DNA of 64,000 nt from Pseudeuparius sepicola (lineage: Eukaryota > Arthropoda > Insecta > Coleoptera > Anthribidae), in NCBI GenBank assembly GCA_963920635.1, contig OY987298.1, forward strand, positions 85,073,454-85,137,453. The letters are read 5' to 3'. Position numbers and translations under genes: made by a program. Under the pieces are notes generated by a model, which was not told the origin of the DNA, made no database searches, and saw only the letters and a list, made by a program, of their open reading frames with translations. Numbering within the stretch: position 1 is the first letter of the stretch; each line of letters begins with the position of its first letter. Shown piece by piece: positions 1 to 12,937 of this stretch.

Positions 1-3000
1 TTTTCAATTTTCAAAAATGTTGACATGCTCCGAAAAAAAAGTCCTGTGACGTAAATTGAGTTCTACAACACGATTCGGCACTAAAAATTTTTCTAAAAAA
101 TTTCTGAGTGCCTGGCCAGCGCACTTTTTCAATTTTCAAAAATGTTGACATGCTCCGAAAAGAAAATTCCTATGCGACGTAAATTGACTTCTACAACACG
201 ATTCCGCCCACAAAATTTTTCTAAAAAATTTCTGAGTGCCTGGCCAGCGCACTTTTTTAATTTTTAAAAATGTTGACATGCTCAGAAAAAAAAATTCCCA
301 TGCGACGTAAATTGAGTTCTACAACACGATTCCGCCCTCAAAATTTTTCTCAAAATTTTCTGAGTGCCTGGCCAGCGCACTTTTTCAATTTTCAAAAATG
401 TTGACATGCTCCGAAAAAAAAGTCCTGTGACGTAAATTGAGTTCTACAACACGATTCCGCCCTCAAAATTTTTCTAAAAAATTTCTGAGTACCTGGTCAG
501 CGCACTTTTTCAATTTTCAAAAATGTTGGCATGCTCCGAAAAAAAAAAATCCTATGCGACGTAAATTAAGTTCTACAACACAATTCCGCCCTAAAAATTT
601 TTTTATAAAATTTCTGTGCCTGGCCAGCGCACTTTTTCAATTTTCTAAAATGTTGACATGCTCCGAAAATAAAATTCCTATGCGACGTAAATTAAGTTCT
701 ACAACACGATTCCGCCCTCCAAATTTTTCTAAAAAATTTCTGAGTGCCTGGCCAGCGCACTTTTTCAATTTTCAAACATGTTGACATGCTCCAAAAAAAA
801 TTACTATGCGACGTAAATTGAGTTCTACAACACGATTCCGCCCTCAAAATGTTTCTAAAAAATTTTTGAGTGCCTGGCCAGCGCACTTTTTCAATTTTCA
901 AAAATGTTGACATGCTCCGAAAAAAAATACCTATGCGACGTAAATTGAGTTCTACAACACGATTCCGCCCTCAAAATTTTTCTAAAAAAATTTTAAGTAC
1001 CTGGTCAGCGAACTTTTTCAATTTTCAAAAATGTTGTCACGCTCCGAAAAAAAAAATAAAATTCCTATACGACGTAAATCAAGTTCTACAACACGATTCC
1101 GCCCTAAAAAATTTTCTATAAAATTTCTGAGTGCCTGGCCAGCGCACTTTTTCAATTTTCAAAAATGTTGACATGCTCCGAAAAAAAATTCCTATGCGAC
1201 GTAAATTGAGTTCTACAACACGATTCCGCCCTCAAAATGTTTCTAAAAAATTTTTGAGTGCCTGGCCAGCGCACTTTTTCAATTTTCAAAAATGTTGACA
1301 TGCTCCGAAAAAAAATACCTATGCGACGTAAATTGAGTTCTACAACACGATTCCGCCCTCAAAATTTTTCTAAAAAATTTTTAAGTACCTGGTCAGCGCA
1401 CTTTTTCAATTTTCAAAAATGTTGACATGCTCCGAAAAAAAATACCTATGCGACGTAAATTGAGTTCTACAACACGATTCCGACCTCAAAATTTTTCTAA
1501 AAAAATTTTAAGTACCTGGTCAGAGCACTTTTTCAATTTTCAAAAATGTTGACATCCTCCGAAAAGAAAATTCCTATGCGACGTAAATTGAGTTCTAAAA
1601 CACTATTCCTCCCTCCAAATTTTTCTAAAAAATTTCAAAGTACCTGGCCAGCGCACTTTTTCAATTTTCAAAAATGTTGACATGCTCCGAAAAAAAATTA
1701 CTATGCGACGTAAATTTAGTTCTACAACACGATTCCGTCCTCAAAATTTTTCCAAAAAAATTTCTAAGTGCCTGACCAGCGGACTTTTTCAATTTTCAAA
1801 AATGTTGACATGCTCCGAAAAAAATTACTATGCGACGTAAATTTAGTTCTACAACACGATTGCGCCCTCAAAATTTTTCTAAAAATTTTCTGAGTGCCTG
1901 GCCAGCGCACTTTTTTAATTTTTAAAAATGTTGACATGCTCCGAAAAGAAAATTCCTATGCGACGTAAATTGAGTTCTACAACACGATTCCACCCTCAAA
2001 ATTTTCTAAAAAAATTTTAAGTTCCTGGTCAATTTTCAAAAATGTTGTCATGCTCCGAAAAAAAATTCCTATACGACGTAAATTGAGTTCTACCACACGA
2101 TTCCGCCCTCAAAATTTTTCTAAAAAATTTCAAAGTACCTGGTCAGCGCACTTTTTATATTTTCAAAAATGTTGACATGCTCCGAAAAAAAATTCCTATG
2201 CGACGTAAATTGAGTTCTACAACACGATTCGGCCCTCAAAATGTTTCTAAAAAATTTTGAGTGCCTGGCCAGCGCACTTTTTCAATTTTCAAAAATGTGG
2301 ACATGCTCCGAAAAAAAATACCTATGCGACGTAAATTGAGTTCTACAACACGATTCCGCCCTCAAAATTTTTCTAAAAAAATTTTAAGTTCCTGGTCAGC
2401 GCACTTTTTCAATTTTCAAAAATGTTGTCATGCTCCGAAAAAAAAATAAAATTCCTATACGACGTAAATTGAGTTCTACCACACGATTCCGCCCTCAAAA
2501 TTTTTCTAAAAAATTTCTAAGTACCTGGCCAGCGCACTTTTTCAATTTTTAAAAATGTTGACATGCTCCGAAAAAAAAAATCCTATACGACGTAAATTGA
2601 GTTCTACAACACTATTCCGCCCTCCAAATTTTTCTAAAAAATTTCAAAGTACCTGGTCAGCGCACTTTTTCTATTTTCAAAAATGTTGACATGCTCCGAA
2701 AAAAAAAATCCTATACGACGTAAATTGAGTTCTACAACACTATTCCGCCCTCCAAATTTTTCTAAAAAATTTCAAAGTACCTGGTCAGCGCACTTTTTCT
2801 ATTTTCAAAAATGTTGACATGCTCCGAAAAAAAATTACTATGCGACGTAAATTTAGTTCTACAACACGATTGCGTCCTCAAAATTTTTCTAAAAATTTTC
2901 TGAGTGCCTAGCCAGCGCACTTTTTCAATTTTCAAAAATGTTGACATGCTCCGAAAAAAAAGTCCTGTGACGTAAATTGAGTTCTACAACACGATTCGGC

Positions 3001-3051
3001 ACTAAAAATTTTTCTAAAAAATTTCTGAGTGCCTGGCCAGCGCACTTTTTC
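1..3051. repeat. Block alpha, copy 1 (~24 monomers)
   Basis: This stretch matches 16517-19566 at an offset of 16,516, falling to 16,515 after a single-A length change in the A-tract near 1048 (10 A here, 9 in the other copy). Rare variants are shared, including 'tgtggacatg' near 2296 and 'tttttatatttt' near 2152. The match ends near 3052, where this copy reads 'ctatttt' and the other reads 'caatttt'. It opens inside a 380-bp trimer (gtcctgtgacg monomer, gacttc monomer, ctcagaaa monomer), then runs through a ggcatg monomer, the marker monomer at 661 and a caaacatg monomer. Alternating gacatg and gtcatg types follow. Confidence 0.9.
260..271. other. 12-bp perfect palindrome in the 'aatttttaaaaatg' monomer type
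   Basis: The sequence atttttaaaaat is its own reverse complement. It recurs wherever a monomer opens with 'aatttttaaaaatg', for example in the ctcagaaa and tcctatacg types. The commoner 'caattttcaaaaatg' form breaks it. All monomers also carry a longer near-palindrome (aaatttttctaaaaaattt) next to the linker. No function is shown. Confidence 0.7.
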
Positions 3052-4200
3052 TATTTTCAAAAATGTTGACATGCTCCGAAAAAAAAAATCCTATGCGACG
3101 TAAATTGAGTTCTACAACACGATTCCGCCCTCAAAATTTTTCCAAAAAAATTTCTAAGTGCCTGACCAGCGGACTTTTTCAATTTTCAAAAATGTTGACA
3201 TGCTCCGAAAAAAAATTACTATGCGACGTAAATTTAGTTCTACAACACGATTCCGTCCTCAAAATTTTTCCAAAAAAATTTCTAAGTGCCTGACCAGCGG
3301 ACTTTTTCAATTTTCAAAAATGTTGACATGATCCGAAAAAAAATTACTATGCGACGTAAATTTAGTTCTACAACACGATTGCGCCCTCAAAATTTTTCTA
3401 AAAATTTTCTGAGTGCCTGGCCAGCGCACTTTTTTAATTTTTAAAAATGTTGACATGCTCCGAAAAGAAAATTCCTATGCGATGTAAATTGAGTTCTACA
3501 ACACGATTCCACCCTCAAAATTTTTCTAAAAAAATTTTAAGTTCCTGGTCAATTTTCAAAAATGTTGTCATGCTCCGAAAAAAAATTCCTATACGACGTA
3601 AAATGAGTTCTACCACACGATTCCGCCCTCAAAATTTTTCTAAAAAATTTCAAAGTACCTGGTCAGCGCACTTTTTCTATTTTCAAAAATGTTGACATGC
3701 TCCGAAAAAAAATTCCTATGCGACGTAAATTGAGTTCTACAACACGATTCGGCCCTCAAAATGTTTCTAAAAAATTTTTGAGTGCCTGGCCAGCGCACTT
3801 TTTCAATTTTCAAAAATGTTGACATGCTCCGAAAAAAAATACCTATGCGACGTAAATTGAGTTCTACAACACGATTCCGCCCTCAAAATTTTTCTAAAAA
3901 AATTTTAAGTTCCTGGTCAGCGCACTTTTTCAATTTTCAAATATGTTGTCATGCTCCGAAAAAAAAATAAAATTCCTATACGACGTAAATTGAGTTCTAC
4001 CACACGATTCCGCCCTCAAAATTTTTCTAAAAAATTTCTAAGTACCTGGCCAGCGCACTTTTTCAATTTTTAAAAATGTTGACATGCTCCGAAAAAAAAA
4101 TCCTATACGACGTAAATTGAGTTCTACAACACTATTCCGCCCTCCAAATTTTTCTAAAAAATTTCAAAGTACCTGGTCAGCGCACTTTTTCAATTTTCAA
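1680..4200. repeat. Imperfect ~1.52-kb tandem repeat (12 monomers)
   Basis: Monomers from about 1680 to 2700 recur from about 3198 to 4200 at an offset of 1518-1521, about twelve monomers. Anchors are the unusual 'cctgaccagcggac' linker at 1771 and 3289, the 'gattgcgccctc' variant near 1860 and 3379, and the 13-bp-deleted linker at 2027 and 3547. The copies differ at several sites, for example 'tgtggacatg' against 'tgttgacatg', so this exchange is older than the 11,344-bp duplication. A one-monomer duplication of the gaccagcggac type is also visible at 3164 and 3290. Confidence 0.75.
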
Positions 4201-5061
4201 AAATGTTGACATGCTCCGAAAAAAAATACCTATGCGACGTAAATTGAGTTCTACAACACGATTCCGCCCTCAAAATTTTTCTAAAAAAATTTTAAGTACC
4301 TGGTCAGCGCACTTTTTCAATTTTCAAAAATGTTGTCATGCTCCGAAAAAAAAATCCTATACGACGTAAATTGAGTTCTACAACACTATTCCGCCCTCCA
4401 AATTTTTCTAAAAAATTTCAAAGTACCTGGTCAGCGCACTTTTTCTATTTTCAAAAATGTTGACATGCTCCGAAAAAAAATTCCTATGCGACGTAAATTA
4501 AGTTCTACAACACAATTCCGCCCTAAAATTTTTTTTATAAAATTTCTGCGCCTGGCCAGCGCACTTTTTCAATTTTCAAAAATGTTGACATGCTCCGAAA
4601 AGAAAATTCCTATGCGACGTAAATTGAGTTCTACAACACGATTCCGCCCTCAAAATTTTTCTAAAAAAATTTTAAGTACCTGGTCAGCGCACTTTTGCAA
4701 TTTTCAAAAATGTTGTCATGCTCCGAAAAAAAAATAAAATTCCTATACGACGTAAATTAAGTTCTGCAACACGATTCCGCCCTAAAAATTTTTCTATAAA
4801 ATTTCAAAGTACCTGGTCAGCGCACTTTTTCAATTTTCAAAAATGTTGTCATGCTCCGAAAAAAAAAATAAAATTCCTATACGACGTAAATTGAGTTCTA
4901 CCACACGATCCGCCCTCAAAATTTTTCTAAAAAATTTTTGTGCCTGGCCAGCGCACTTTTTCAATTTTCAAAAATGTTGACATGCTCCGAAAAGAAAATT
5001 CCTATGCTACGTAAATTGAGTTCTACAACACGATTCCACCCTCAAAATTTTTCTAAAAAAT
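3052..5061. repeat. Satellite, mixed monomer order
   Basis: This stretch is satellite throughout and contains no other element. It includes the second half of the 1.52-kb repeat, then gtcatg/taaaattcctatacg monomers alternating with 'ctattttc' and ggcatg-like monomers. A short linker, 'tttttgtgcctggcca', at about 4935 recurs near 12,546 and introduces the next block. No gene or RNA signal was seen. Confidence 0.85.
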
Positions 5062-6340
5062 TTCTGAGTGCCTGGCCAGCGCACTTTTTCAATTTTCAAA
5101 AATGTTGACATGCTCCGAAAAGAAAATTCCTATGCGACATAAATTGACTTCTACAACACGATTCCGCCCACAAAATTTTTCTAAAAAATTTCTGAGTGCC
5201 TGGCCAGCGCACTTTTTTAATTTTTAAAAATGTTGACATGCTCAGAAAAAAAAATTCCCATGCGACGTAAATTGAGTTCTACAACACGATTCCGCCCTCA
5301 AAATTATTCTAAAAATTTTCTGAGTGCCTGGCCAGCGCACTTTTTCAATTTTCAAAAATGATGACATGCTCCGAAAAAAAAGTCCTGTGACGTAAATTGA
5401 GTTCTACAACACGATTCCGCCCTCAAAATTTTTCTAAAAAATTTCTAAGTACCTGGTCAGCGCACTTTTTCAATTTTCAAAAATGTTGGCATGCTCCGAA
5501 AAAAAAAATCCTATGCGACGTAAATTAAGTTCTAAAACACAATTCCGCCCTAAAAATTTTTTTATAAAATTTCTGTGCCTGGCCAGCGCACTTTTTCAAT
5601 TTTCTAAAATGTTGACATGCTCCGAAAATAAAATTCCTATGCGACGTAAATTAAGTTCTACAACACGATTCCGCCCTCCAAATTTTTCTAAAAAATTTCT
5701 GAGTGCCTGGCCAGCGCACTTTTTCAATTTTCAAACATGTTGACATGCTCCAAAAAAAATTACTATGCGACGTAAATTGAGTTCTACAACACGATTCCGC
5801 CCTCAAAATGTTTCTAAAAAATTTTTGAGTGCCTGGCCAGCGCACTTTTTCAATTTTCAAAATTGTTGACATGCTCCGAAAAAAAATACCTATGCGACGT
5901 AAATCGAGTTCTACAACACGATTCCGCCCTCAAAATTTTTCTAAAAAAATTTTAAGTACCTCGTCAGCGAACTTTTTCAATTTTCAAAAATGTTGTCACG
6001 CTCCGAAAAAAAAATAAAATTCCTATACGACGTAAATTAAGTTCTACAACACGATTCCGCCCTAAAAAATTTTCTATAAAATTTCTGAGTGCCTGGCCAG
6101 CGCACTTTTTCAATTTTCAAAAATGTTGACATGCTCCGAAAAAAAATTCCTATGCGACGTAAATTGAGTTCTACAACACGATTCCGCCCTCAAAATGTTT
6201 CTAAAAAATTTGTGAGTGCCTGGCCAGCGCACTTTTTCAATTTTCAAAAATGTTGACATGCTCCGAAAAAAAATACCTATGCGACGTAAATTGAGTTCTA
6301 CAACACGATTCCGCCCTCAAAATTTTTCTAAAAAATTTTT
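5062..6340. repeat. Block beta, copy 1 (~10 monomers)
   Basis: This block matches about 13311-14590 at an offset of 8249-8250. Both contain the gacttc/gcccaca monomer, the ctcagaaa monomer, the gtcctgtgacg monomer, a ggcatg monomer, the marker monomer (5620 here, 13869 there), the caaacatg monomer and a 'gtcacgctcc' monomer, in that order. Point differences are scattered, for example 'gcgacataaatt' at about 5134 and 'aaattgttgac' near 5860 in this copy only. The block therefore diverged before the near-identical duplications further right. The same monomer order opens block alpha, so alpha and beta are related. Confidence 0.8.
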
Positions 6341-7682
6341 AAGTACCTGGTCAGCGCACTTTTTCAATTTTCAAAAATGTTGACATGCTCCGAAAAAAAA
6401 TACCTATGCGACGTAAATTGAGTTCTACAACACGATTCCGACCTCAAAATTTTTCTAAAAAAATTTTAAGTACCTGGTCAGAGCACTTTTTCAATTTTCA
6501 AAAATGTTGTCATGCTCCGAAAAAAAAATAAAATTCCTATACGACGTAAATTAAGTTCTACAACACGATTCCGCTCTAAAAAATTTTCTATAAAATTTCT
6601 GAGTGCCTCGCCAGCGCACTTTTTCAATTTTCAAAAATGTTGACATGCTCCGAAAAAAAATACCTATGCGACGTAAATTGAGTTCTACAACACGATTCCG
6701 CCCTCAAAATTTTTCTAAAAAATTTCAAAGTACCTGGTCAGCGCACTTTTTCAATTTTCAAAAATGTTGGCATGCTCCCAAAAAAAATTCCTATGCGACG
6801 TAAATTAAGTTCTACAACACAATTCCGCCCTAAAATTTTTTTTATAAAATTTCTGTGCCTGGTCAGCGCACTTTTTCAATTTTCAAAAATGTTGACATGC
6901 TCCGAAAAAAAAATTCCTATGCGACGTAAATTAAGTTCTACAACACAATTCCGCCCTAAAAATTTATTTATAAAATTTCTGAGTGCCTGGCCAGCGCACT
7001 TTTTCAATTTTCAAAAATGTTGACATGCTCCGAAAAAAAATACCTATGCGACGTAAATTGAGTTCTACAACACGATTCCGACCTCAAAATTTTTCTAAAA
7101 AAATTTTAAGTACCTGGTCAGAGAACTTTTTCAATTTTCAAAAATGTTGTCATGCTCTGAAAAAAAAATTAAATTCCTATACGACGTAAATTAAGTTCTA
7201 CAACACGATTCCGCCCTAAAAATTTTTCTATAAAATTTCTGAGTGCCTGGCCAGCGCAATTTTTCAATTTTCAAAAATGTTGACATCCTCCGAAAAGAAA
7301 ATTCCTATGCGACGTAAATTGAGTTCTAAAACACTATTCCTCCCTCCAAATTTTTCTAAAAAATTTCAAAGTACCTGGCCAGCGCACTTTTTCAATTTTT
7401 AAAAATGTTGACATGCTCCGAAAAAAAAATCCTATACGACGTAAATTGAGTTCTACAACACTATTCCGCCCTCCAAATTTTTCTAAAAAATTTCAAAGTA
7501 CCTGGTCAGCGCACTTTTTCTATTTTCAAAAATGTTGACATGCTCCGAAAAAAAATTCCTATGCGACGTAAATTGAGTTCTACAACACGATTCCGCCCTC
7601 AAAATGTTTCTAAAAAATTTTTGAGTGCCTGGCCAGCGCACTTTTTCAATTTTCAAAAATGTTGACATGCTCCGAAAAAAAA

Positions 7683-7751
7683 TACCTATGCGACGTAAAT
7701 TGAGTTCTACAACACGATTCCGCCCTCAAAATTTTTCTAAAAAAAAAAAAA
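7683..7751. repeat. Truncated 69-bp monomer with fused A-tracts
   Basis: Two consecutive 'tacctatgcg' landmarks lie at 7683 and 7752, only 69 bp apart instead of about 127. The missing ~58 bp run from the A-tract of the aaattttt-ctaaaaaa block to the A-tract of the next monomer. This removes the linker and the 'catgctccg' landmark and leaves an uninterrupted run of 13 A. The sequence shows the deletion directly. Slippage or recombination between the two A-tracts is the inferred mechanism. It is the shortest monomer found in the window. Confidence 0.93.
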
Positions 7752-8472
7752 TACCTATGCGACGTAAATTGAGTTCTACAACACGATTCCGCCCTCAAAA
7801 TTTTTCTAAAAAAATTTTAAGTACCTGGTCAGCGCACTTTTTCAATTTTCAAAAATGTTGTCATGCTCCGAAAAAAAAATAAAATTCTTATACGACGTAA
7901 ATTAAGTTCTACAACACGATTCCGCCCTAAAAATTTTTCTATAAAATTTCTGAGAGCCTCGCCAGCGCACTTTTTCAATTTTCAAAAATGTTGACATGCT
8001 TCGAAAAAAATACATACCTATGCGACGTAAATTGAGTTCTACAACACGATTCCGCCCTCAAAATTTTTCTAAAAAATTTCAAAGTACCTGGTCAGCGCAC
8101 TTTTTCAATTTTCAAAAATGTTGGCATGCTCCGAAAAAAAAATTCCTATGCGACGTAAATTAAGTTCTACAACACAATTCCGCCCTAAAAATTTTTTTAT
8201 AAAATTTCTGTGCCTGGCCAGCGCACTTTTTCAATTTTCAAAAATGTTGACATGCTCCGAAAAGAAAATTCCTATGCGACGTAAATTGAGTTCTTTAACA
8301 CGATTCCACCCTCAAAATTTTTTTAGAAAAATTTTTAAGTTCCTGGTCAGCGCACTTTTTCAATTTTCAAAAATGTTGTCATGCTCCGAAAAAAAAAATA
8401 AAATTCCTATACGACGTAAATTGAGTTCTACCACACGATTCCGCCCTCAAAATTTTTCTAAAAAATTTCTAA

Positions 8473-9240
8473 GTACCTGGCCAGCCCACTTTTTCAATTT
8501 TTAAAAATGTTGACATGCTCCGAAAAAAAAATCCTATACGACGTAAATTGAGTTCTACAACACTATTCCGCCCTCCAAATTTTTCTAAAAAATTTCAAAG
8601 TACCTGGTCAGCGCACTTTTTCTATTTTCAAAAATGTTGACATGCTCCGAAAAAAAATTCCTATGCGACGTAAATTGAGTTCTACAACACGATTCCGCCC
8701 TCAAAATGTTTCTAAAAAATTTTTGAGTGCCTGGCCAGCGCACTTTTTCAATTTTCAAAAATGTTGACATGCTCCGAAAAAAAATACCTATGCGTCGTAA
8801 ATTGAGTTCTACAACACGATTCCGCCCTCAAAATTTTTCTAAAAAAATTTTAAGTACCTGGTCAGCGCACTTTTTCAATTTTCAAAAAGGTTGTCATGCT
8901 CCGAAAAAAAAAAAAATTCCTATACGACGTAAATTAAGTTCTGCAATACGATTCCGCCCTAAAAATTTTTCTATAAAATTTCAAAGTACCTGGTCAGCGC
9001 ACTTTTTCAATTTTCAAAAATGTTGGCATGCTCCGAAAAAAAAATTCCTATGCGACGTAAATTAAGTTCTACAACACAATTCCGCCCTAAAAATTTTTTT
9101 ATAAAATGTCTGTGCCTGGCCAGCGCACTTTTTCAATTTTCAAAAATGTTGTCATGCTCCGAAAAAAAAAATTCCTATACGACGTAAATTAAGTTCTACA
9201 ACACGATTCCGCCCTAAAAATTTTTCTATAAAATTTCTGA
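8473..9240. repeat. Six-monomer cassette, instance 1
   Basis: Six monomers appear in a fixed order: (1) 'aatttttaaaaatg' with tcctatacg and a cactattccgccctcc body; (2) 'ctattttc' start, ttcctatgcg, ending in aaaatgtttct; (3) tacctatgcg; (4) gtcatg with a long A-tract and tatacg; (5) ggcatg with acacaattccg; (6) gtcatg with tatacg. The length is 768 bp. The same order recurs at 21826-22592, 31498-32268 and 42842-43612, and in part at 27163-28447 and from 39152. This is the closest thing to a conserved higher-order unit in the array. Confidence 0.82.
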
Positions 9241-9367
9241 GTGCCTCGCCAGCGCACTTTTTCAATTTTCAAAAATGTTGACATGCTTCGAAAAAAAATA
9301 CCTATACGACGTAAATTGAGTTCTACAACACTATTCCGCCCTCCAAATTTTTCTAAAAAATTTCAAA

Positions 9368-9875
9368 GTACCTGGTCAGCGCACTTTTTCTATTTTCAAA
9401 AATGTTGACATGCTCCGAAAAAAAATTCCTATGCGACGTAAATTGAGTTCTACAACACGATTCCGCCCTCAAAATGTTTCTAAAAAATTTTTGAGTGCCT
9501 GGCCAGCGCACTTTTTCAATTTTCAAAAATGTTGACATGCTCCGAAAAAAAATACCTATGCGACGTAAATTGAGTTCTACAACACGAATCCACCCTTAAA
9601 ATTTTTCTAAAAAATTTCAAAGTACCTGGTCAGCGCACTTTTTCTATTTTCAAAAATGTTGACATGCTCCGAAAAAAAATTCCTATGCGACGTAAATTGA
9701 GTTCTACAACACGATTCCGCCCTCAAAATGTTTCTAAAAAATTTTTGAGTGCCTGGCCAGCGCACTTTTTCAATTTTCAAAAATGTTGACATGCTCCGAA
9801 AAAAAATACCTATGCGACGTAAATTGAGTTCTACAACACGATTCCGCCCTCAAAATTTTTCTAAAAAAATTTTAA
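9368..9875. repeat. Tandem duplication of a 254-bp dimer
   Basis: The linker 'gtacctggtcagcgcac' followed by 'ctattttc' occurs at 9368 and again 254 bp later at 9622, and the two dimers are almost the same. The second monomer of the first dimer has a hybrid tail ('cgaatccacccttaaaa', then 'tttcaaagtacc') where the other dimer has 'ttttaagtacc'. This places the exchange point inside that monomer. Confidence 0.85.
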
Positions 9876-12163
9876 GTACCTGGTCAGCGCACTTTTTCAA
9901 TTTTCAAAAATGTTGTCATGCTCCGAAAAAAAAATAAAATTCCTATACGACGTAAATTAAGTTCTGCAATACGATTCCGCCCTAAAAATTTTTCTATAAA
10001 ATTTCAAAGTACCTGGTCAGCGCACTTTTTCAATTTTCAAAAATGTTGGCATGCTCCGAAAAAAAAATTCCTATGCGACGTAAATTAAGTTCTACAACAC
10101 AATTCCGCCCTAAAAATTTTTTTATAAAATGTCTGTGCCTGGCCAGCGCACTTTTTCAATTTTCAAAAATGTTGTCATGCTCCGAAAAAAAAAATTCCTA
10201 TACGACGTAAATTGAGTTCTACAACACGATCCCGCCCTCAAAATTTTTCTAAAAAATTTCAAAGTACCTGGTCAGCGCACTTTTTCAATTTTCAAAAATG
10301 TTGGCATGCTCCGAAAAAAAAATTCCTATGCGACGTAAATTAAGTTCTACAACACAATTCCGCCCTAAAAATTTTTTTATAAAATTTCTGTGCCTGGCCA
10401 GCGCACTTTTTCAATTTTCAAAAATGTTGACATGCTTCGAAAAAAAATACCTATGCGACGTAAATTGAGTTCTACAACACGATTCCGCCCTCAAATTTTT
10501 TTTATAAAATTTCTGTGCCTGGCCAGCGCACTTTTTCAATTTTCAAAAATGTTGTCATGCTCCGAAAAAAAAAAAATTCCTATACGACGTAAATTAAGTT
10601 CTACAACACGATTCCGCCCTAAAAATTTTTCAATAAAATTTCTGAGTGCCTCGCCAGCGCACTTTTTCAATTTTCAAAAATGTTGACATGCTTCGAAAAA
10701 AATACCTATGCGACGTAAATTGAGTTCTACAACACGATTCCGCCCTCAAAATTTTTCTAAAAAATTTCAAAGTACCTGGTCAGCGCACTTTTTCAATTTT
10801 CAAAAATGTTGGCATGCTCCGAAAAAAAAATTCCTATGCGACGTAAATTAAGTTCTACAACACAATTCCGCCATAATTTTTTTTTTATAAAATTTCTGTG
10901 CCTCGCCAGCGCACTTTTTCAATTTTCAAAAATGTTGACATGCTTCGGAAAAAAATACCTATGCGACGTAAATTGAGTTCTACAACACGATTCCGCCCTC
11001 AAAATTTTTCTAAAAAATTTCAAAGTACCTGGTCAGCGCACTTTTTCAATTTTCAAAAATGTTGGCATGCTCCGAAAAAAAAATTCCTATGCGACGTAAA
11101 TTAAGTTCTACAACACAATTCCGCCCTAAAAATTTTTTTATAAAATTTCTGTGCCTGGCCAGCGCACTTTTTCAATTTTCAAAAATGTTGACATGCTCCG
11201 AAAAAAAATTCCTATGCGACGTAAATTAAGTTCTACAACACAATTCCGCCCTAAAAATTTATTTATAAAATTTCTGAGTGCCTGGCCAGCGCACTTTTTC
11301 AATTTTCAAACATGTTGACATGCTCCAAAAAAAATTACTATGCGACGTAAATTGAGTTCTACAACACGATTCCGCCCTCAAAATGTTTCTAAAAAATTTT
11401 TGAGTGCCTGGCCAGCGCAATTTTTCAATTTTCAAAAATGTTGACATCCTCCGAAAAGAAAATTCCTATGCGACGTAAATTGAGTTCTACAACACTATTC
11501 CTCCCTCCAAATTTTTCTAAAAAATTTCAAAGTACCTGGTCAGCGCACTTTTTCAATTTTCAAAAATGTTGACATGCTCCGAAAAAAAAATTTCTATGCG
11601 ACGTAAATTAAGTTCTACAACACAATTCCGCCCTAAAATTTTTTTTATAAAATTTCTGAGTGCCTGGCCAGTGCACTTTTTCAATTTTCAAAAATGTTGA
11701 CATCCTCCGAAAAGAAAATTCCTATGCGACGTAAATTGAGTTCTACAACACGATTCCGCCCTCCAAATTTTTCTAAAAAATTTCTGAGTGCCTGGCCAGC
11801 GCACTTTTTCAATTTTCAAAAATGATGACATGCTCCAAAAAAAATTACTATGCGACGGAAATTTAGTTCTACAACACGATTCCGTCCTCAAAATTTTTCT
11901 AAAAAATTTCAAAGTACCTGGTCAGCGCACTTTTTCAATTTTCAAAAATGTTGACATGCTCCGAAAAAAATTCCTATGCGACGTAAATTGAGTTCTACAA
12001 CACGATTCCGCCCTCCAAATTTTTCTATAAAATTTCAAAGTGCCTGGCCAGCGCACTTTTTCAATTTTCAAAAATGTTGACATGCTCCAAAAAAAATTAC
12101 TATGCGACGTAAATTGAGTTCTACAACACGATTCCGCCCTCAAAATATTTCTAACAAATTTTT

Positions 12164-12937
12164 GTGTCTGGCCAGCGCACTTTTTCAATTTTCAAAAATG
12201 TTGACATGCTCCGAAAAGAAAATTCCTATGCTACGTAAATTGAGTTCTACAACACGATTCCACCCTCAAAATTTTTCTAAAAAATTTCTGAGTGCCTGGC
12301 CAGCGCACTTTTTCAATTTTCAAAAATGTTGACATGCTCCGAAAAAAAATACCTATGCGACGTAAATTGAGTTCTACAACACGATTCCGCCCTCAAAATT
12401 TTTCTAAAAAATCTTTAAGTACCTGGTCAGCGCACTTTTTCAATTTTCAAAAATGTTGTCATGCTCCGAAAAAAAAAATAAAATTCCTATACGACGTAAA
12501 TTGAGTTCTACCACACGATTCCGCCCTCAAAATTTTTCTAAAAAATTTTTGTGCCTGGCCAGCGCACTTTTTCAATTTTCAAAAATGTTGACATGCTCCG
12601 AAAAGAAAATTCCTATGCTACGTAAATTGAGTTCTACAACACGATTCCACCCTCAAAATTTTTCTAAAAAATTTCTGAGTGCCTGGCCAGCGCACTTTTT
12701 CAATTTTCAAAAATGTTGACATGCTCCGAAAAAAAATACCTATGCGACGTAAATTGAGTTCTACAACACGATTCCGCCCTCAAAATTTTTCTAAAAAATT
12801 TTTAAGTACCTGGTCAGCGCACTTTTTCAATTTTCAAGAATGTTGTCATGCTCCGATAAAAAAAATAAAATTCCTATACGACGTAAATTGAGTTCTAAAA
12901 CACGATACCGCCCTCAAAATTTTTCTAAAAAATTTCT
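12164..12937. repeat. Tandem duplication of a 387-bp trimer
   Basis: The short linker 'tttttgtgtctggcca' (gtgtct at 12164) recurs as 'tttttgtgcctggcca' (gtgcct at 12551), an offset of 387 bp or three monomers. Each copy holds a 'gaaaagaaaattcc' monomer with the unusual 'tatgctacgtaaatt', then a tacctatgcg monomer, then a gtcatg/tatacg monomer. The copies differ at a few sites, for example 'ttcaagaatg' near 12835 and 'gataaaaaaaa' near 12856 in the second. Confidence 0.82.

Noticed and set aside
40..80. bZIP/CRE-like site TGACGTAA in the gtcctgtgacg monomer type
   Set aside because: It is produced by a small deletion in one subfamily, and other monomers have GCGACGTAA. A single 8-bp match in a repeat gives no support for regulation.
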